Origin: Mimachlamys varia
Taxonomy: Eukaryota; Mollusca; Bivalvia; Pectinida; Pectinidae
Length of the DNA stretch: 64,000 nucleotides
NCBI GenBank assembly: GCA_947623455.1
Contig: OX392532.1
Span: 23,224,792-23,288,791 of the forward strand
Direction: 5' to 3'
Position numbers and translations under genes: made by a program
The notes under the pieces: generated by a model
The model's input: the letters and a program-made list of their open reading frames with translations, nothing else
Database searches by the model: none
What the model was told of the DNA's origin: nothing
Part shown: piece by piece, positions 23,871-35,099 of the stretch
Position numbering within the stretch: position 1 is the first letter of the stretch
Layout of the letters: each line of letters begins with the position of its first letter

Positions 23871-24334
23871 TTCTACGGAAAGAATCCAGAATTATGTAGG
23901 TGTAGTGTGGGTGTCGGTATTGAATGTCTTCAGTGTTGAATGTTGATGCCATATTGTCTACTACAGCTGTAACAGCTTATAGACACATAATGTTTTAATA
24001 TTGATGATGAAACTGTTGATATTTAAATAATGTATTTTATTACGTTATTGGAGCACTAGCGGGTTGCCTTAATAGTCATTTTAGTTGCAGATGTCCATTG
24101 ATTTTAAGGAAATTTCGCTTGAATTTAATAAGGAAAAAAACAATATTGCACTCTTAACTACCTTCATTGTCGGAATTGTTAGAGTACAAAATATTTAAGT
24201 CATTACATATCTGTCACAGAAATCAATCTTAACCCATTCCTTTTGTATATAGTGCCATTAAATATGCTACATCTTGTCAATTTTAACACATTATGGGTCT
24301 TACAGGCTATCCTAGATGTTGATGGTGTTTAGTA

Positions 24335-24826
24335 TTAAGTATTTCAAAACCCACATGGGCAGTTGCCAGGTACTGACTGTAGGTCTGTGGTTTTTCTTCG
24401 GGTACTCCAGCTTTCCTCCACCTCCAAACATTATATGCCCTCAAATGACTGGCTGTTAACAGTGCATACCTGTCAACCCTCTCTCATTAGGAAGGAGACA
24501 CCGTCAGTTTGACCATAATTTACCAGTCTCCCTCAACATCTCGCTCATTTAAGTCTAAACTCGCACAAACTCAAAATCGACATCTTGTGGTCAAATGACT
24601 GCAGGATATGTGAAATGACATAATAGGTGTATCTGGATCAAATGAATACTTTGTGAAGTTATTTTGATAAGTAATAAGGGAAAGACAAATTGAGCAATGC
24701 ACTTTCAGTCGCATTTCACACACTTTCTCCCTCATTGGAAATGTGGAAAGAGAGAGATCTCTCTCATTAGAGGTTTCAGAGGTTGACACCTATAAATAGG
24801 ATGTAAAACAAAATAAACAAAACCAA
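24335..24826 (+). mobile_element. 5'-truncated SINE split by a nested element
   Basis: SINE body text ('cccacatgggcagttgccaggtactgactgtagg' through 'atgactggctgttaa') runs from about 24335 to 24459. It resumes at about 24792 with 'taaataggatgtaaaacaaaataaacaaaacc'. The roughly 330 bp between are foreign (see 24460-24791). The tRNA head is missing. Confidence 0.78.
24460..24791. mobile_element. TIR element nested in a SINE
   Basis: The insert starts with ATACCTGTCAACCCTCTCTC and ends with an inverted counterpart (reverse complement: ATAGGTGTCAACCTCTGAAA). It therefore has imperfect terminal inverted repeats around TGTCAACC. Internal sequence is short, and the minus-strand frame at 24571-24789 has no recognisable domain. 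The interruption of a known SINE sequence fixes the insertion point within 'gctgttaa|taggatg'. A non-autonomous DNA transposon is the likeliest explanation; the superfamily is unknown. Confidence 0.7.
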
Positions 24827-24829
24827 TGT

Positions 24830-26088
24830 TTATCATGTCATATTTGTAGTCATACAGTGTCTATTAGGGGTTATTGTATTAATTGTTGATATGGAAGGGT
24901 GTTTGTTTAGGTCAAACAGATAACAGTAGCTTTGGGAGGGTGTTAATTAGGTCGTACAGGTAGATGTGAAGTGGCGTTGATCAGGTCATTGTCGTACAGG
25001 TAAGGCCCATGTCGTACAGGTAAGGCTTGTTGGACGAGATTTCAGACTAACACCAACAGAAACACTACAAACAGCAAGCTCAGGTGAACTCTAAGGCATG
25101 TTTCCACAGGTAGATATCTAAGTTGTAGTAAGGTCCACATTTGATGAGATTCTAGATAATACTACAAACAACAATCTGGTGAACTTGGGGCTGACTGACA
25201 CTTCTACAGGTAGATATGTGTGTATTGTAGCTCTGATCACCAGTAAGTAGCAGCCAGTTAGTCTTGTTACGGGTTGGGTGGGGTGGGATGGGTTGTGTAG
25301 ATCACCAGACAAGTAGCAGCCAGTAAGTCTTGTGTGGGTAGGAGGTATATAAATTATCATTAAAAAGGAATCGCTGTGACAATAATACACTGACTTAGCT
25401 ATCAATTTAACATTACTCTGTTTATACTAGGGTAGGAGTTCAATATTAATTACAAGTTAAACTGTTATTAGAAGTTTTAAATTTCATATAAAATATATTT
25501 CGATTCATACACGATTTTCTTTCACAAACGCTCAAGTCCTCACCTGGATAAGCTGCTAGATTGAGAATATGTGAACATTGTGAGATAAAAAGTTCTTTAA
25601 AAAACTTTCGATAGTTGATATGCATGATTATCTCTCACTTAGTAATTTTTCATAATGTAAAAGACCTCCTGTGAAGTTGGTGTATTCAGACCTCATGTGA
25701 AGCTTATGTCTTTACACAGAATAAGAAAATTAACCCATCGGTTGCAGGGTCTCCTTTCCATTTACATTTATATGGATATTGTGTCATCGCATTTTATGCA
25801 CAAGATGTTTTGGACTCTACTGTGTATGTGCATGTGTTCCGGGTATTAAAGTATCAGAAATCTCCATCATTGCCCCAGAGAGTTGTGTGAAGCCCTGGAC
25901 AGGTACTGTAACACTGTAGAATATATCCTATGTGATTGAGGAGGTCTTGAAAGTCTGTAAGCGACGGGCTGTTGTATAATGGTAGGTAAAGCTAGACTGG
26001 TCATATACCTGTGGTGGACTACAATAGCATGGCATAACAAAGGTAGATAAGTGCTATACTGGAAGTAACTAATTACAACTTCAGGGTC
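24830..26088. other. Intron spacer with small local duplications
   Basis: Short direct duplications such as 'gtcgtacaggtaaggc' (about 24990 and 25013) and 'aagtagcagccagt-agtcttgt' (about 25245 and 25311). No gene seen. Confidence 0.5.
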
Positions 26089-29000
26089 AAGTTATCCTAG
26101 ATATACACCTGAGCCATAACCTGTCTATCCTAGATATAGGTCTACAGGTAGGAGTATACACCTGAACCGTTACCTGTCTATCCTAGATATAGGTCTACAG
26201 GTAGGAGTATACACCTGAGCCGTTACCTGTCTATCCTAGATATAGGTCTACAGGTAGGAGTATACACCTGAGCCGTTACCTGTCTATCCTAGATATAGGT
26301 CTACAGGTAGGAGTATACACCTGAGCCATTACCTGTCTATCCTAGATATAGGTATATTTACAGGTAGGAGTATACACCCGAGCCATTACCTGTCTATCCT
26401 AGATATAGGTATATTTACAGGTAGGAGTATACATCTGAGCCGTTACCTGTCTATCCTAGATATAGGTCTACAGGTAGGAGTATACACCTGAGCCATTACC
26501 TGTCTATCCTAGATATAGGTCTACAGGTAGGAGTATACACCTGAGCCGTTACCTGTCTATCCTAGATATAGGTCTACAGGTAGGAGTATACACCTGAACC
26601 GTTACCTGTCTATCCTAGATATAGGTATACAGGTAAGAGTATACACCTGAGCCATTACCTGTCTATCCTAGATATAGGTCTACAGGTAGGAGTATACACC
26701 TGAACCGTTACCTGTCTATCCTAGATATAGGTATACAGGTAGGAGTATACACCTGAACCGTTACCTGTCTATCCTAGATATAGGTATACAGGTAAGAGTA
26801 TACACCTGAGCCATTACCTGTCTATCCTAGATATAGGTATATTTACAGGTAGGAGTATACACCTGAGCTGTTACCTGTCTATCCTAGATATAGGTCTACA
26901 GGTAGGAGTATACACCTGAGCCATTACCTGTCTATCCTAGATATAGGTCTACAGGTAGGAGTATACACCTGAGCCGTTACCTGTCTATCCTAGATATAGG
27001 TCTACAGGTAGGAGTATACACCTGAACCGTTACCTGTCTATCCTAGATATAGGTATACAGGTAAGAGTATACACCTGAGCCATTACCTGTCTATCCTAGA
27101 TATAGGTCTACAGGTAGGAGTATACACCTGAGCCATTACCTGTCTATCCTAGATATAGGTCTACAGGTAGGAGTATACACCTGAGCCGTTACCTGTCTAT
27201 CCTAGATATAGGTCTCCAGGTAGGAGTATACACCTGAGCCGTTACCTGTCTATTCTAGATATAGGTATACTGGTAGGAGTATACACCTGAGCCGTTACCT
27301 GTCTATTCTAGATATAGGTCTCCAGGTAGGAGTATACACCTGAGCCGTTACCTGTCTATTCTAGATATAGGTCTACAGGTAGGAGTATACACCTGAACCG
27401 TTACCTGTCTATCCTAGATATAGGTCTACAGGTAGGAGTATACACCTGAGCCGTTACCTGTCTATTCTAGATATAGGTCTACAGGTAGGAGTATACACCT
27501 GAACCGTTACCTGTCTATTCTAGATATAGGTCTACAGGTAGGAGTATACACCTGAACCGTTACCTGTCTATTCTAGATATAGGTATACTGGTAGGAGTAT
27601 ACACCTGAGCCGTTACCTGTCTATTCTAGATATAGGTCTACAGGTAGGAGTATACACCTGAACCGTTACCTGTCTATCCTAGATATAGGTCTACAGGTAG
27701 GAGTATACACCTGAGCCGATACCTGTCTATCCTAGATATAGGTCTACAGGTAGGAGTATACACCTGAGCCGTTACCTGTCTATCCTAGATATAGGTATAC
27801 AGGTAGGAGTATACACCTGAGCCGTTACCTGTCTATCCTAGATATAGGTCTACAGGTAGGAGTATACACCTGAGCCATTACCTGTCTATTCTAGATATAG
27901 GTATACAGGTAGGAGTATACACCTGAACCGTTACCTGTCTATCCTAGATATAGGTCTACAGGTAGGAGTATACACCTGAACCGTTACCTGTCTATCCTAG
28001 ATATAGGTCTACAGGTAGGAGTATACACCTGAGCCGTTACCTGTCTATCCTAGATATAGGTCTACAGGTAGGAGTATACACCTGAGCCGTTACCTGTCTA
28101 TCCTAGATATAGGTCTACAGGTAGGAGTATACACCTGAGCCGTTACCTGTCTATCCTAGATATAGGTCTACAGGTAGGAGTATACACCTGAGCCGTTACC
28201 TGTCTATCCTAGATATAGGTATACAGGTAGGAGTATACACCTGAACCGTTACCTGTCTATCCTAGATATAGGTCTACAGGTAGGAGTATACACCTGAGCC
28301 ATTACCTGTCTATCCTAGATATAGGTCTACAGGTAGGAGTATACACCTGAGCCGTTACCTGTCTATCCTAGATATAGGTATACAGGTAGGAGTATACACC
28401 TGAACCGTTACCTGTCTATCCTAGATATAGGTATACAGGTAGGAGTATACACCTGAACCGTTACCTGTCTATCCTAGATATAGGTCTACAGGTAGGAGTA
28501 TACACCTGAGCCATTACCTGTCTATCCTAGATATAGGTCTACAGGTAGGAGTATACACCTGAGCCGTTACCTGTCTATCCTAGATATAGGTCTATAGGTA
28601 GGAGTATACACCTGAACCATTACCTGTCTATCCTAGATATAGGTATACAGGTAAGAGTATACACCTGAGCCATTACCTGTCTATCCTAGATATAGGTCTA
28701 CAGGTAGGAGTATACACCTGAGCCGTTACCTGTCTATCCTAGATATAGGTCTACAGGTAGGAGTATACACCTGAGCCGTTACCTGTCTATCCTAGATATA
28801 GGTCTACAGGTAGGAGTATACACCTGAGCCGATACCTGTCTATCCTAGATATAGGTCTACAGGTAGGAGTATACACCTGAGCCGTTACCTGTCTATCCTA
28901 GATATAGGTCTACAGGTAGGAGTATACACCTGAGCCGATACCTGTCTATCCTAGATATAGGTCTACAGGTAGGAGTATGCACCTGAGCCGTTACCTGTCT

Positions 29001-30480
29001 ATCCTAGATATAGGTCTACAGGTAGGAGTATACACCTGAGCCGTTACCTGTCTATCCTAGATATAGGTCTACAGGTAGGATATATACCTGAGCTGTTACC
29101 TGTCTATCCTAGATATAGGTCTACAGGTAGGAGTATACACCTGAGCCATTACCTGTCTATTCTAGATATAGGTCTACAGGTAGGAGTATACACCTGAACC
29201 GTTACCTGTCTATCCTAGATATAGGTCTACAGGTAGGAGTATGCACCTGAGCCGTTACCTGTCTATTCTAGATATAGGTCTACAGGTAGGAGTATACACC
29301 TGAGCCGTTACCTGTCTATTCTAGATATAGGTATACAGGTAGGAGTATCCACCTGAGCCGTTACCTGTCTATCCTAGATATAGGTCTACAGGTAGGAGTT
29401 TACACCTGAGCCGTTACCTGTCTATCCTATATATAGGTCTACAGGTAGGAGTATACACCTGAGCCATTACCTGTCTATCCTAGATATAGGTCTACAGATA
29501 GGAGTATGCACCTGAGCCGTTACCTGTCTATTCTAGATATAGGTATACAGGTAGGAGTATGCACCTGAGCCGTTACCTGTCTATTCTAGATATAGGTATA
29601 CAGGTAGGAGTATACACCTGAGCCGTTACCTGTCTATTCTAGATATAGGTATACAGGTAGGAGTATACACCTGAGCCGTTACCTGTCTATTCTAGATATA
29701 GGTATACAGGTAGGAGTATGCACCTGAGCCATTACCTGTCTATCCTAGATATAGGTATACAGGTAGGAGTATACACCTGAGCCATTACCTGTCTATCCTG
29801 GATATAGGTCTACAGGTAGGAGTATACACCTGAGCCATTACCTGTCTATCCTAGATATAGGTATACAGGTAGGAGTATACACCTGAGCCATTACCTGTCT
29901 ATCCTAGATATAGGTCTATAGGTAGGAGTATACACCTGAGCCATTACCTGTCTATTCTAGATATAGGTATACAGGTAGGAGTATACACCTGAGCCATTAC
30001 CTGTCTATCCTAGATATAGGTCTACAGGTAGGAGTATGCACCTGAGCCGTTACCTGTCTATCCTAGATATAGGTCTACAGGTAGGAGTATACACCTGAGC
30101 CATTACCTGTCTATCCTAGATATAGGTATACAGGTAGGAGTATACACCTGAGCCATTACCTGTCTATCCTGGATATAGGTCTACAGGTAGGAGTATACAC
30201 CTGAGCCATTACCTGTCTATTCTAGATATAGGTCTACAGGTAGGAGTATACACCTGAGCCGTTACCTGTCTATCCTAGATATAGGTCTACAGGTAGGAGT
30301 ATACACCTGAGCCGTTACCTGTCTATCCTAGATATAGGTCTACAGGTAGGAGTATACACCTGAGCCGTTACCTGTCTATTCTAGATATAGGTATACAGGT
30401 AGGAGTATACACCTGAGCCATTACCTGTCTATCCTAGATATAGGTCTACAGGTAAGAGACACACCTGAGCCTTTACCAGA
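26089..30480. repeat. 53-bp minisatellite, about 82 copies
   Basis: Largest array in the window. Each unit runs CTATCCTAGATATAGGTCTA, CAGGTAGGAGTATACACCTG, AGCCGTTACCTGT. Variants are gtctaca/gtataca/gtctcca, gagcc/gaacc, cc(g/a)tt, cct/ttct, and a 3-4 bp longer 'gtatatttacag' form. ACAGGTA and TACCTGT are inverted repeats within the unit, and CACCTG lies between them, so each unit carries three E2-box cores. Each unit also reads like a pyrimidine stretch plus CTAG/ATAG/ACAG followed by a donor-like GTAGGA, or in five units GTAAGA. Few stop-free frames exist and no protein is implied. Confidence 0.97.
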
Positions 30481-31480
30481 CAGGTAAACTGGTCAGCTGT
30501 AGTCCAGTACACACCTTTGCTAGACAGGTAGAATAGTCCCAGATGGTCTTGCACACACAGCCACTGTGGGAGGGAGAATTCTATGTCAGTGACCATTAAA
30601 TATTGTTATGTAATAGATAAAATTGGTCATGCTGTTCAAGGTCTGTCAGTGATAGAGACCCTGTAGTGGTAGGTAGCCAAGTCAAGGGTTTGATCATTTG
30701 TGAACTAGAAGTTACAGCGCTGTAATAAATCTATATATTGAGGCTTGCTAGGTTGGATTCAGTGTCAGAGGTTGGTAAGTGGGCTTGAGCTTCGTTGTTC
30801 ATTGATTCAACTATATGATGTTTTGTATGCAAGACCCAATCATTTCATTTATTTCATGGAAAACAAATATTGTTATGTCAGAATAAGTTGTTTTATTAAT
30901 TCTTATACTGTTCAGAAATTTTGATTGTAGTTTTAAGAAATACATACCATAAAATTATTCATTAATAAAAGAAAATAATAATAGAAATTCAAGAAATGTA
31001 ATTAAAGTAAGAAACATAGAAGTCAAATCATTGTAGAAATCAATGTCTATTTTTTAATTTCTTGATTAAATATGGGATGATGATTATTGATCTTCTTTGA
31101 ATTTTCAGTCAGAAATGTTTGAATTTATACTGGCTGACTTTTACAGTGAAAGAGGTACAATACACAAGCTAATTGACAATTTTAGATATGGTATGTTATT
31201 TACTGGTTGTAGCCTTGGACTGGGTATGATAACTACAACAAGGACCACCTGTGTGGTTTGTGTTGACTGGTGGCAGATGAGGAGGAGGAGCAGGAGTAGG
31301 AGCAGGGGGAGGTAGTAAGGGATCTCAATAATGGAGAGTACATTGTAGCATAGGATTGAGGATGGACTGGGTGCCTGTTGGTGTAATGTTACTGATAAAT
31401 GATGGAACCTTATCCCACAGTATAAGAAGTGTTGGTCAGTCTACCTGACAGAAGCTGGAACCTTCAACACCAGCTGGTGA
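30481..31480. other. Intron spacer
   Basis: AT-rich. 'ttctttgaattttcag' at about 31094-31109 precedes an open stretch (SEMFEFILADFYSERG) up to a weak GTACAA. It matches no part of the AUTS2 family that I know, and I do not call an exon. Confidence 0.5.
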
Positions 31481-31481
31481 G

Positions 31482-31497
31482 GGGTCATCTGAGGTCA
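31482..31497 (+). promoter_or_regulatory. DR4-type nuclear receptor motif outside the array
   Basis: GGGTCA (31482-31487), 4 nt, AGGTCA (31492-31497). It is one mismatch from the perfect direct repeat spaced by four and lies 0.1 kb before the DR4-bearing minisatellite. Confidence 0.5.
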
Positions 31498-31589
31498 GAT
31501 TCTGACAACCTCACTGACCCCAATACACAAGGACTGGACAAGACTATGGGGAGTCAGTCAAAAGTCAAGACATGTACAGTACCAGTTAA

Positions 31590-31965
31590 TTTGATGGTAG
31601 GGGTCAATCAAGGTCAGACCGTACCAGTCAGATCTGTTAGTAGAGGTCAATCAAGGTCAGTCAGTACCAGTCAGATCTGTTAAAGGTCAGTCAAGGTCAG
31701 TCAGTACCAGTCAGATCTGTTAGTAGAGGTCAGTCAAGGTCAGTCAGTACCAGTCAGATCTGTTAAAGGTCAGTCAAGGTCAGTCAGTACCAGTCAGATC
31801 TGTTAGTAGAGGTCAGACAGTACCAGTCAGATCTGTAAGTAGAGGTCAGTCAAGGTCAGTCAGTACCAGTCAGATCTGTTAGTAGATGTCAGTCAAGGTC
31901 AGTCAGTACCAGTCAGATCTGTTAGTAGAGGTCAGTCAAGGTCAGACAGTACCAGTCAGATCTGA
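31590..31965. repeat. 43-bp minisatellite carrying DR4 motifs
   Basis: About nine units of AGGTCAGTCAAGGTCAGTCA, GTACCAGTCAGATCTGTTAG, with a 40-bp form lacking 'gtag'. Exact AGGTCA-N4-AGGTCA occurs at 31644, 31684, 31727, 31767, 31843 and 31929. One-mismatch forms are at 31601 (GGGTCA) and 31886 (ATGTCA), and a lone half-site is at 31810. The second half-site in each is embedded in TCAAGGTCA, the extended NR5A/ERR-type monomer site. DR4 is the classical thyroid-receptor/LXR-type arrangement with RXR. Function is inference; the motif repeats are directly visible. Confidence 0.93.
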
Positions 31966-32260
31966 TACTACCCCATGTCTGCATGTCGGTCTGTCCCACT
32001 TGTAATTACGGCAACAAATATTATCCAATTTTCTTGAAACTTGGTAACAAGGTTTAATGCTTAAAGGGCTTGGCAAAGTTCGATGGCCTCTTTTTGCTGA
32101 TGTTTTGCAAGAGTTATGGCCCCGACAGCAAATATTACCAAGCAATAAGTCTTGTGTCAACAATATGAAAATTACAAAAGATTTTTACCTACAATATGAT
32201 TACCTCCTGACAAAGGGGGAAAGTGAGTGATATTATTTCTACGAAGTAGCTTGTTGACAG
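31966..32260. repeat. Dispersed repeat fragment
   Basis: 'gcatgtcggtctgtccc-acttgtaattacggcaacaaatatt', 'cttgaaacttggtaacaaggttta', 'gcaagagttatggcccc', then 'acctcctgacaaagggggaaagtgag' and 'tctacgaagtagcttgtt'. This layout recurs at about 44630-44855, where it ends 'ggggaaagggggcatatatgtctcacagacatttctagtt', and it is typical of an abundant mollusc interspersed repeat. Confidence 0.6.
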
Positions 32261-33215
32261 TAGATTTGAACATTACTGAACCAATGACTCAGCAAATCAA
32301 ACTTTAAAATTGTAGGGTTCAAATTTTCAGAACGAGAGGGCAAGGTCACAGCCTACTTATGACTATTTTGTACAAGGCTGGATGGTTGTCTGTTGCGAGC
32401 CTCTGCGGTGCTGGGTGCTCGGGTTAATTTTGTCTCTCTGAATTCCTTCTCCATAGTTCTACTCTCCTAGTAATCTTCTGTGTCCTGTCTTGTACTTCAC
32501 CAGAAGGATATTTAAGGTCAGCATACCGCAAAATAATTGAATGAGTATGATGATAAAAGACAGTTTCCTTCAAAGGCATATTGATATAGATATAGTAAAT
32601 ACCATTGCTATTCCGGGTGAAACTCAATCAGTTGGGGTTAGGACAGGAAAGACATTGACAGATAGGTGTTTGTATATGATTACACTGCCAGCCATTTCAA
32701 CAGAAAACATAATTTATCAAACGAGGAACCCCAGATTGTCAAGTGAGGTCAACCCACCACAAATATGTTGGTAATGTGCTGGAGTTGTGAAATCTAGGAT
32801 TGGTTTGTAGATGTTGACTGTCATAGTGCGCTATTTGTATTATCACCCAACAACCGATAGCGGTGATGAAGATGTGTTTGTAATGTTTATGGTGGTAAGG
32901 CAGTCTATTACTTGTTTGACTCAGACTTTGTTGTAATCTGTACAGGATTATCATTAGCTAATAGAATCATTGATTTTCGTTTTGAGTAATGATAGAAAAT
33001 GTGTTATGTGGGTAATATAAAACCTGGAATCTGATGCTGTTTGTTCTCAATTTTCACAAAGGGATTAACAAAAATACTGCCTGTGTATATTGAAGCATTG
33101 TTAGGTCGGCTAACAGTAATTGGATAACTTATAATCCTTTTCTGTTAAAGTTTAAATAACATGATTTCTATTTAAAAGTTATCTTATCATACTGAGATTA
33201 ATGTAAAATTATTGT
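32261..33215. other. Intron spacer
   Basis: No gene or repeat family recognised. Confidence 0.5.
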
Positions 33216-33216
33216 T

Positions 33217-33461
33217 TACTGTAAAAGTGGATTTTTTGTGGCGTGGACATTTTTCGCTTATTTCGCTGGCATCAAATCTCTGCAAATATATCCACACGTG
33301 AACATAACAACACCACTCAAACTCTTCAGTGTATAATAGAATTATGGGTTCACTGTGCAAAACGGCATGACTGACAGCATGAAAAATTTGCACATCGCGA
33401 ACAGTTAGGAGGTTGACTAGGCGAAAAATTCCATGTGCGAAAATATTGGCTTTTACAGTAT
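33217..33461. mobile_element. MITE-like element with TACTGTAAAAG ends
   Basis: The left end TACTGTAAAAGTGGATTTTT is inverted at the right end (33430-33461, reverse complement TACTGTAAAAGCCAATATTT). Length is about 245 bp. The interior has several 'cgcgaa', 'ttcgct', 'gcgaaa' words. There is no coding potential. This type of foldback element with cgaaa-rich arms is common in bivalve genomes. Confidence 0.68.
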
Positions 33462-33619
33462 ATCTAATGAATTAAATAGCACCCCCTGTAATTACTGCTA
33501 ACAGAGTTAAAATCCTTCCTTACTTTCCCCCAAACAATAAACACAGAATCTGAGGGACACTAATACCTGTCAGGTACAAAATGTATCAAGTAGGAGTGTA
33601 ACATCAGTAGGTCGGCTTT

Positions 33620-34345
33620 CGTCCACACCCAGATAACACAATGGACCTATCCTGGTTAATGGGAGGAGGATCCGGAGTGTATTAGGCAAATATGTGTGGG
33701 TTAAATGGGAAGGAGAAACTTGAATGGAAATCAAATAATACAAATATGAAAATATATAATTAGAGAGGGACACATGCATGGGTAATGATAGGGGAAAACC
33801 TGCAGTGATAATGAGCAAAATATGCATGGCTGATAGGGAGTGAGCAGAATGTGTATGATGAGGGATGGAAATGTTGGTCATTGCAGTGAGTTGATCGTAA
33901 TAAGGGAGAATACATGTTTCAATAATGAAAGGTGAAAAAATCCTTGATTAAACAGTGAGGAACATGTTGCTTGGGGTATTCCCAGAGGGGAAAACATGTG
34001 CATGAATAATTTAGAGGAAAAATATTCTGAAAATATGGGGAGGATAGACAGTTACATACATAGGAAGGTGGAGCTGGGAGGAAAACAGTGTATGGTATTG
34101 GGAGGGATACGTGTGGGAATACATGTATGTATATGGGAGGGGGAAATGTGATGGTAATTGCAAAAGAAATACATTCATTGTTAATGAGAGGGAACAAACG
34201 TGTGGGAATACATGTATGGATAATGGGAGGGAACAAACCAGCTTAGAGTAATAAGAGGGGAAACGTGTGGGAATACATTTATGGATAATGGGAGGGGGAA
34301 TGTGATGGTAAAAGAAATACATGCACGTAAATGAGAGGGGAAACA
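33620..34345. repeat. Degenerate purine-rich tandem repeat
   Basis: Repeated but diverged phrases 'gtgtgggaatacatgtatggataatgggaggg', 'gggggaaatgtgatggtaa' and 'aagaaatacat', with variable spacing of about 40-80 bp. Two overlapping minus-strand frames (33919-34236 and 34011-34322) read through it in different phases and repeat each other's motifs, so they are non-coding. Confidence 0.7.
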
Positions 34346-34655
34346 GGTTTAATGAAGGGGAACAAACAATACAAGAGAATAGGATATCTAGGAAGAGGAA
34401 GTATGGTAATACACATGTACACTACATAAAGGTTACATCAATAATACACACAGCACCAGCCAACTAGGGCTATTATAACAAATTATACTTATTGTGTGTC
34501 ATAACAGCAGACAGCTTGGAAAGGCTGGATCAGATTTCACACAGTGCTTTGTGTGGACAGATATATGTCTGGGTAGACTTGATCATGTACAGGTTCATGT
34601 ACAGGTTTTTACTACCATACAAAGTACCATGTTATACCAGAGGTTTCTGTGGCAC
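34346..34655. other. Intron spacer
   Basis: No gene or repeat family recognised. Confidence 0.45.
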
Positions 34656-35000
34656 ATAACCTTTGTATTCTGGTTGTCAAGATTATGTGGTTACTACTTT
34701 GTATTCTGGTTGTCAAAGTAATGTAGTTACCACTATTCTGATGTCAAGGTAATGTGGTTACCACTTTGTGTTCTGGTTGTCAAGGAAATTGTCACTTTGT
34801 ATTCTGGTTGTCAAGGTAATTTGACTACTTTGTATTCTGGTTGTCAAGGTAATTTGACCACTTTGTATTCTGGTTGTCAAGTTAATTGTCACTTTGCAAT
34901 CTGGTTGTCAATGCAAGGTATTTGTCACTTTGTTATTTGGTTGTCAAGGTAATTTCACTACTTTTGTATTCTAGTTGTCAAGTTAATTCAACTACACATG
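34655..35000. repeat. ~33-bp minisatellite
   Basis: About ten imperfect copies of CTTTGTATTCTGGTTGTCAA followed by GGTAATTTGACCA. The array decays by about 35090. The repetitive frame at 34752-34952 is a by-product. Confidence 0.88.
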
Positions 35001-35099
35001 TATTTTTGTTTTCTGGTTCAATTTACCCCTTATGTATATTGGTTGTATGGTGAGTTTACCTCATGCATGTTCTGGTTGTGAAGGTTTTTTGACCACCTT

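Noticed and set aside
26089..30480. Possible CRISPR array (regular ~53-bp spacing)
   Set aside because: The whole unit is conserved and there are no unique spacers. The genome is eukaryotic.
31097..31315. Possible exon after 'gaattttcag' with SEMFEFILADFYSERG
   Set aside because: Poor donor (GTACAA), no similarity to the AUTS2 family, and the rest of the frame is low-complexity arginine/serine text from a GGA-rich stretch.
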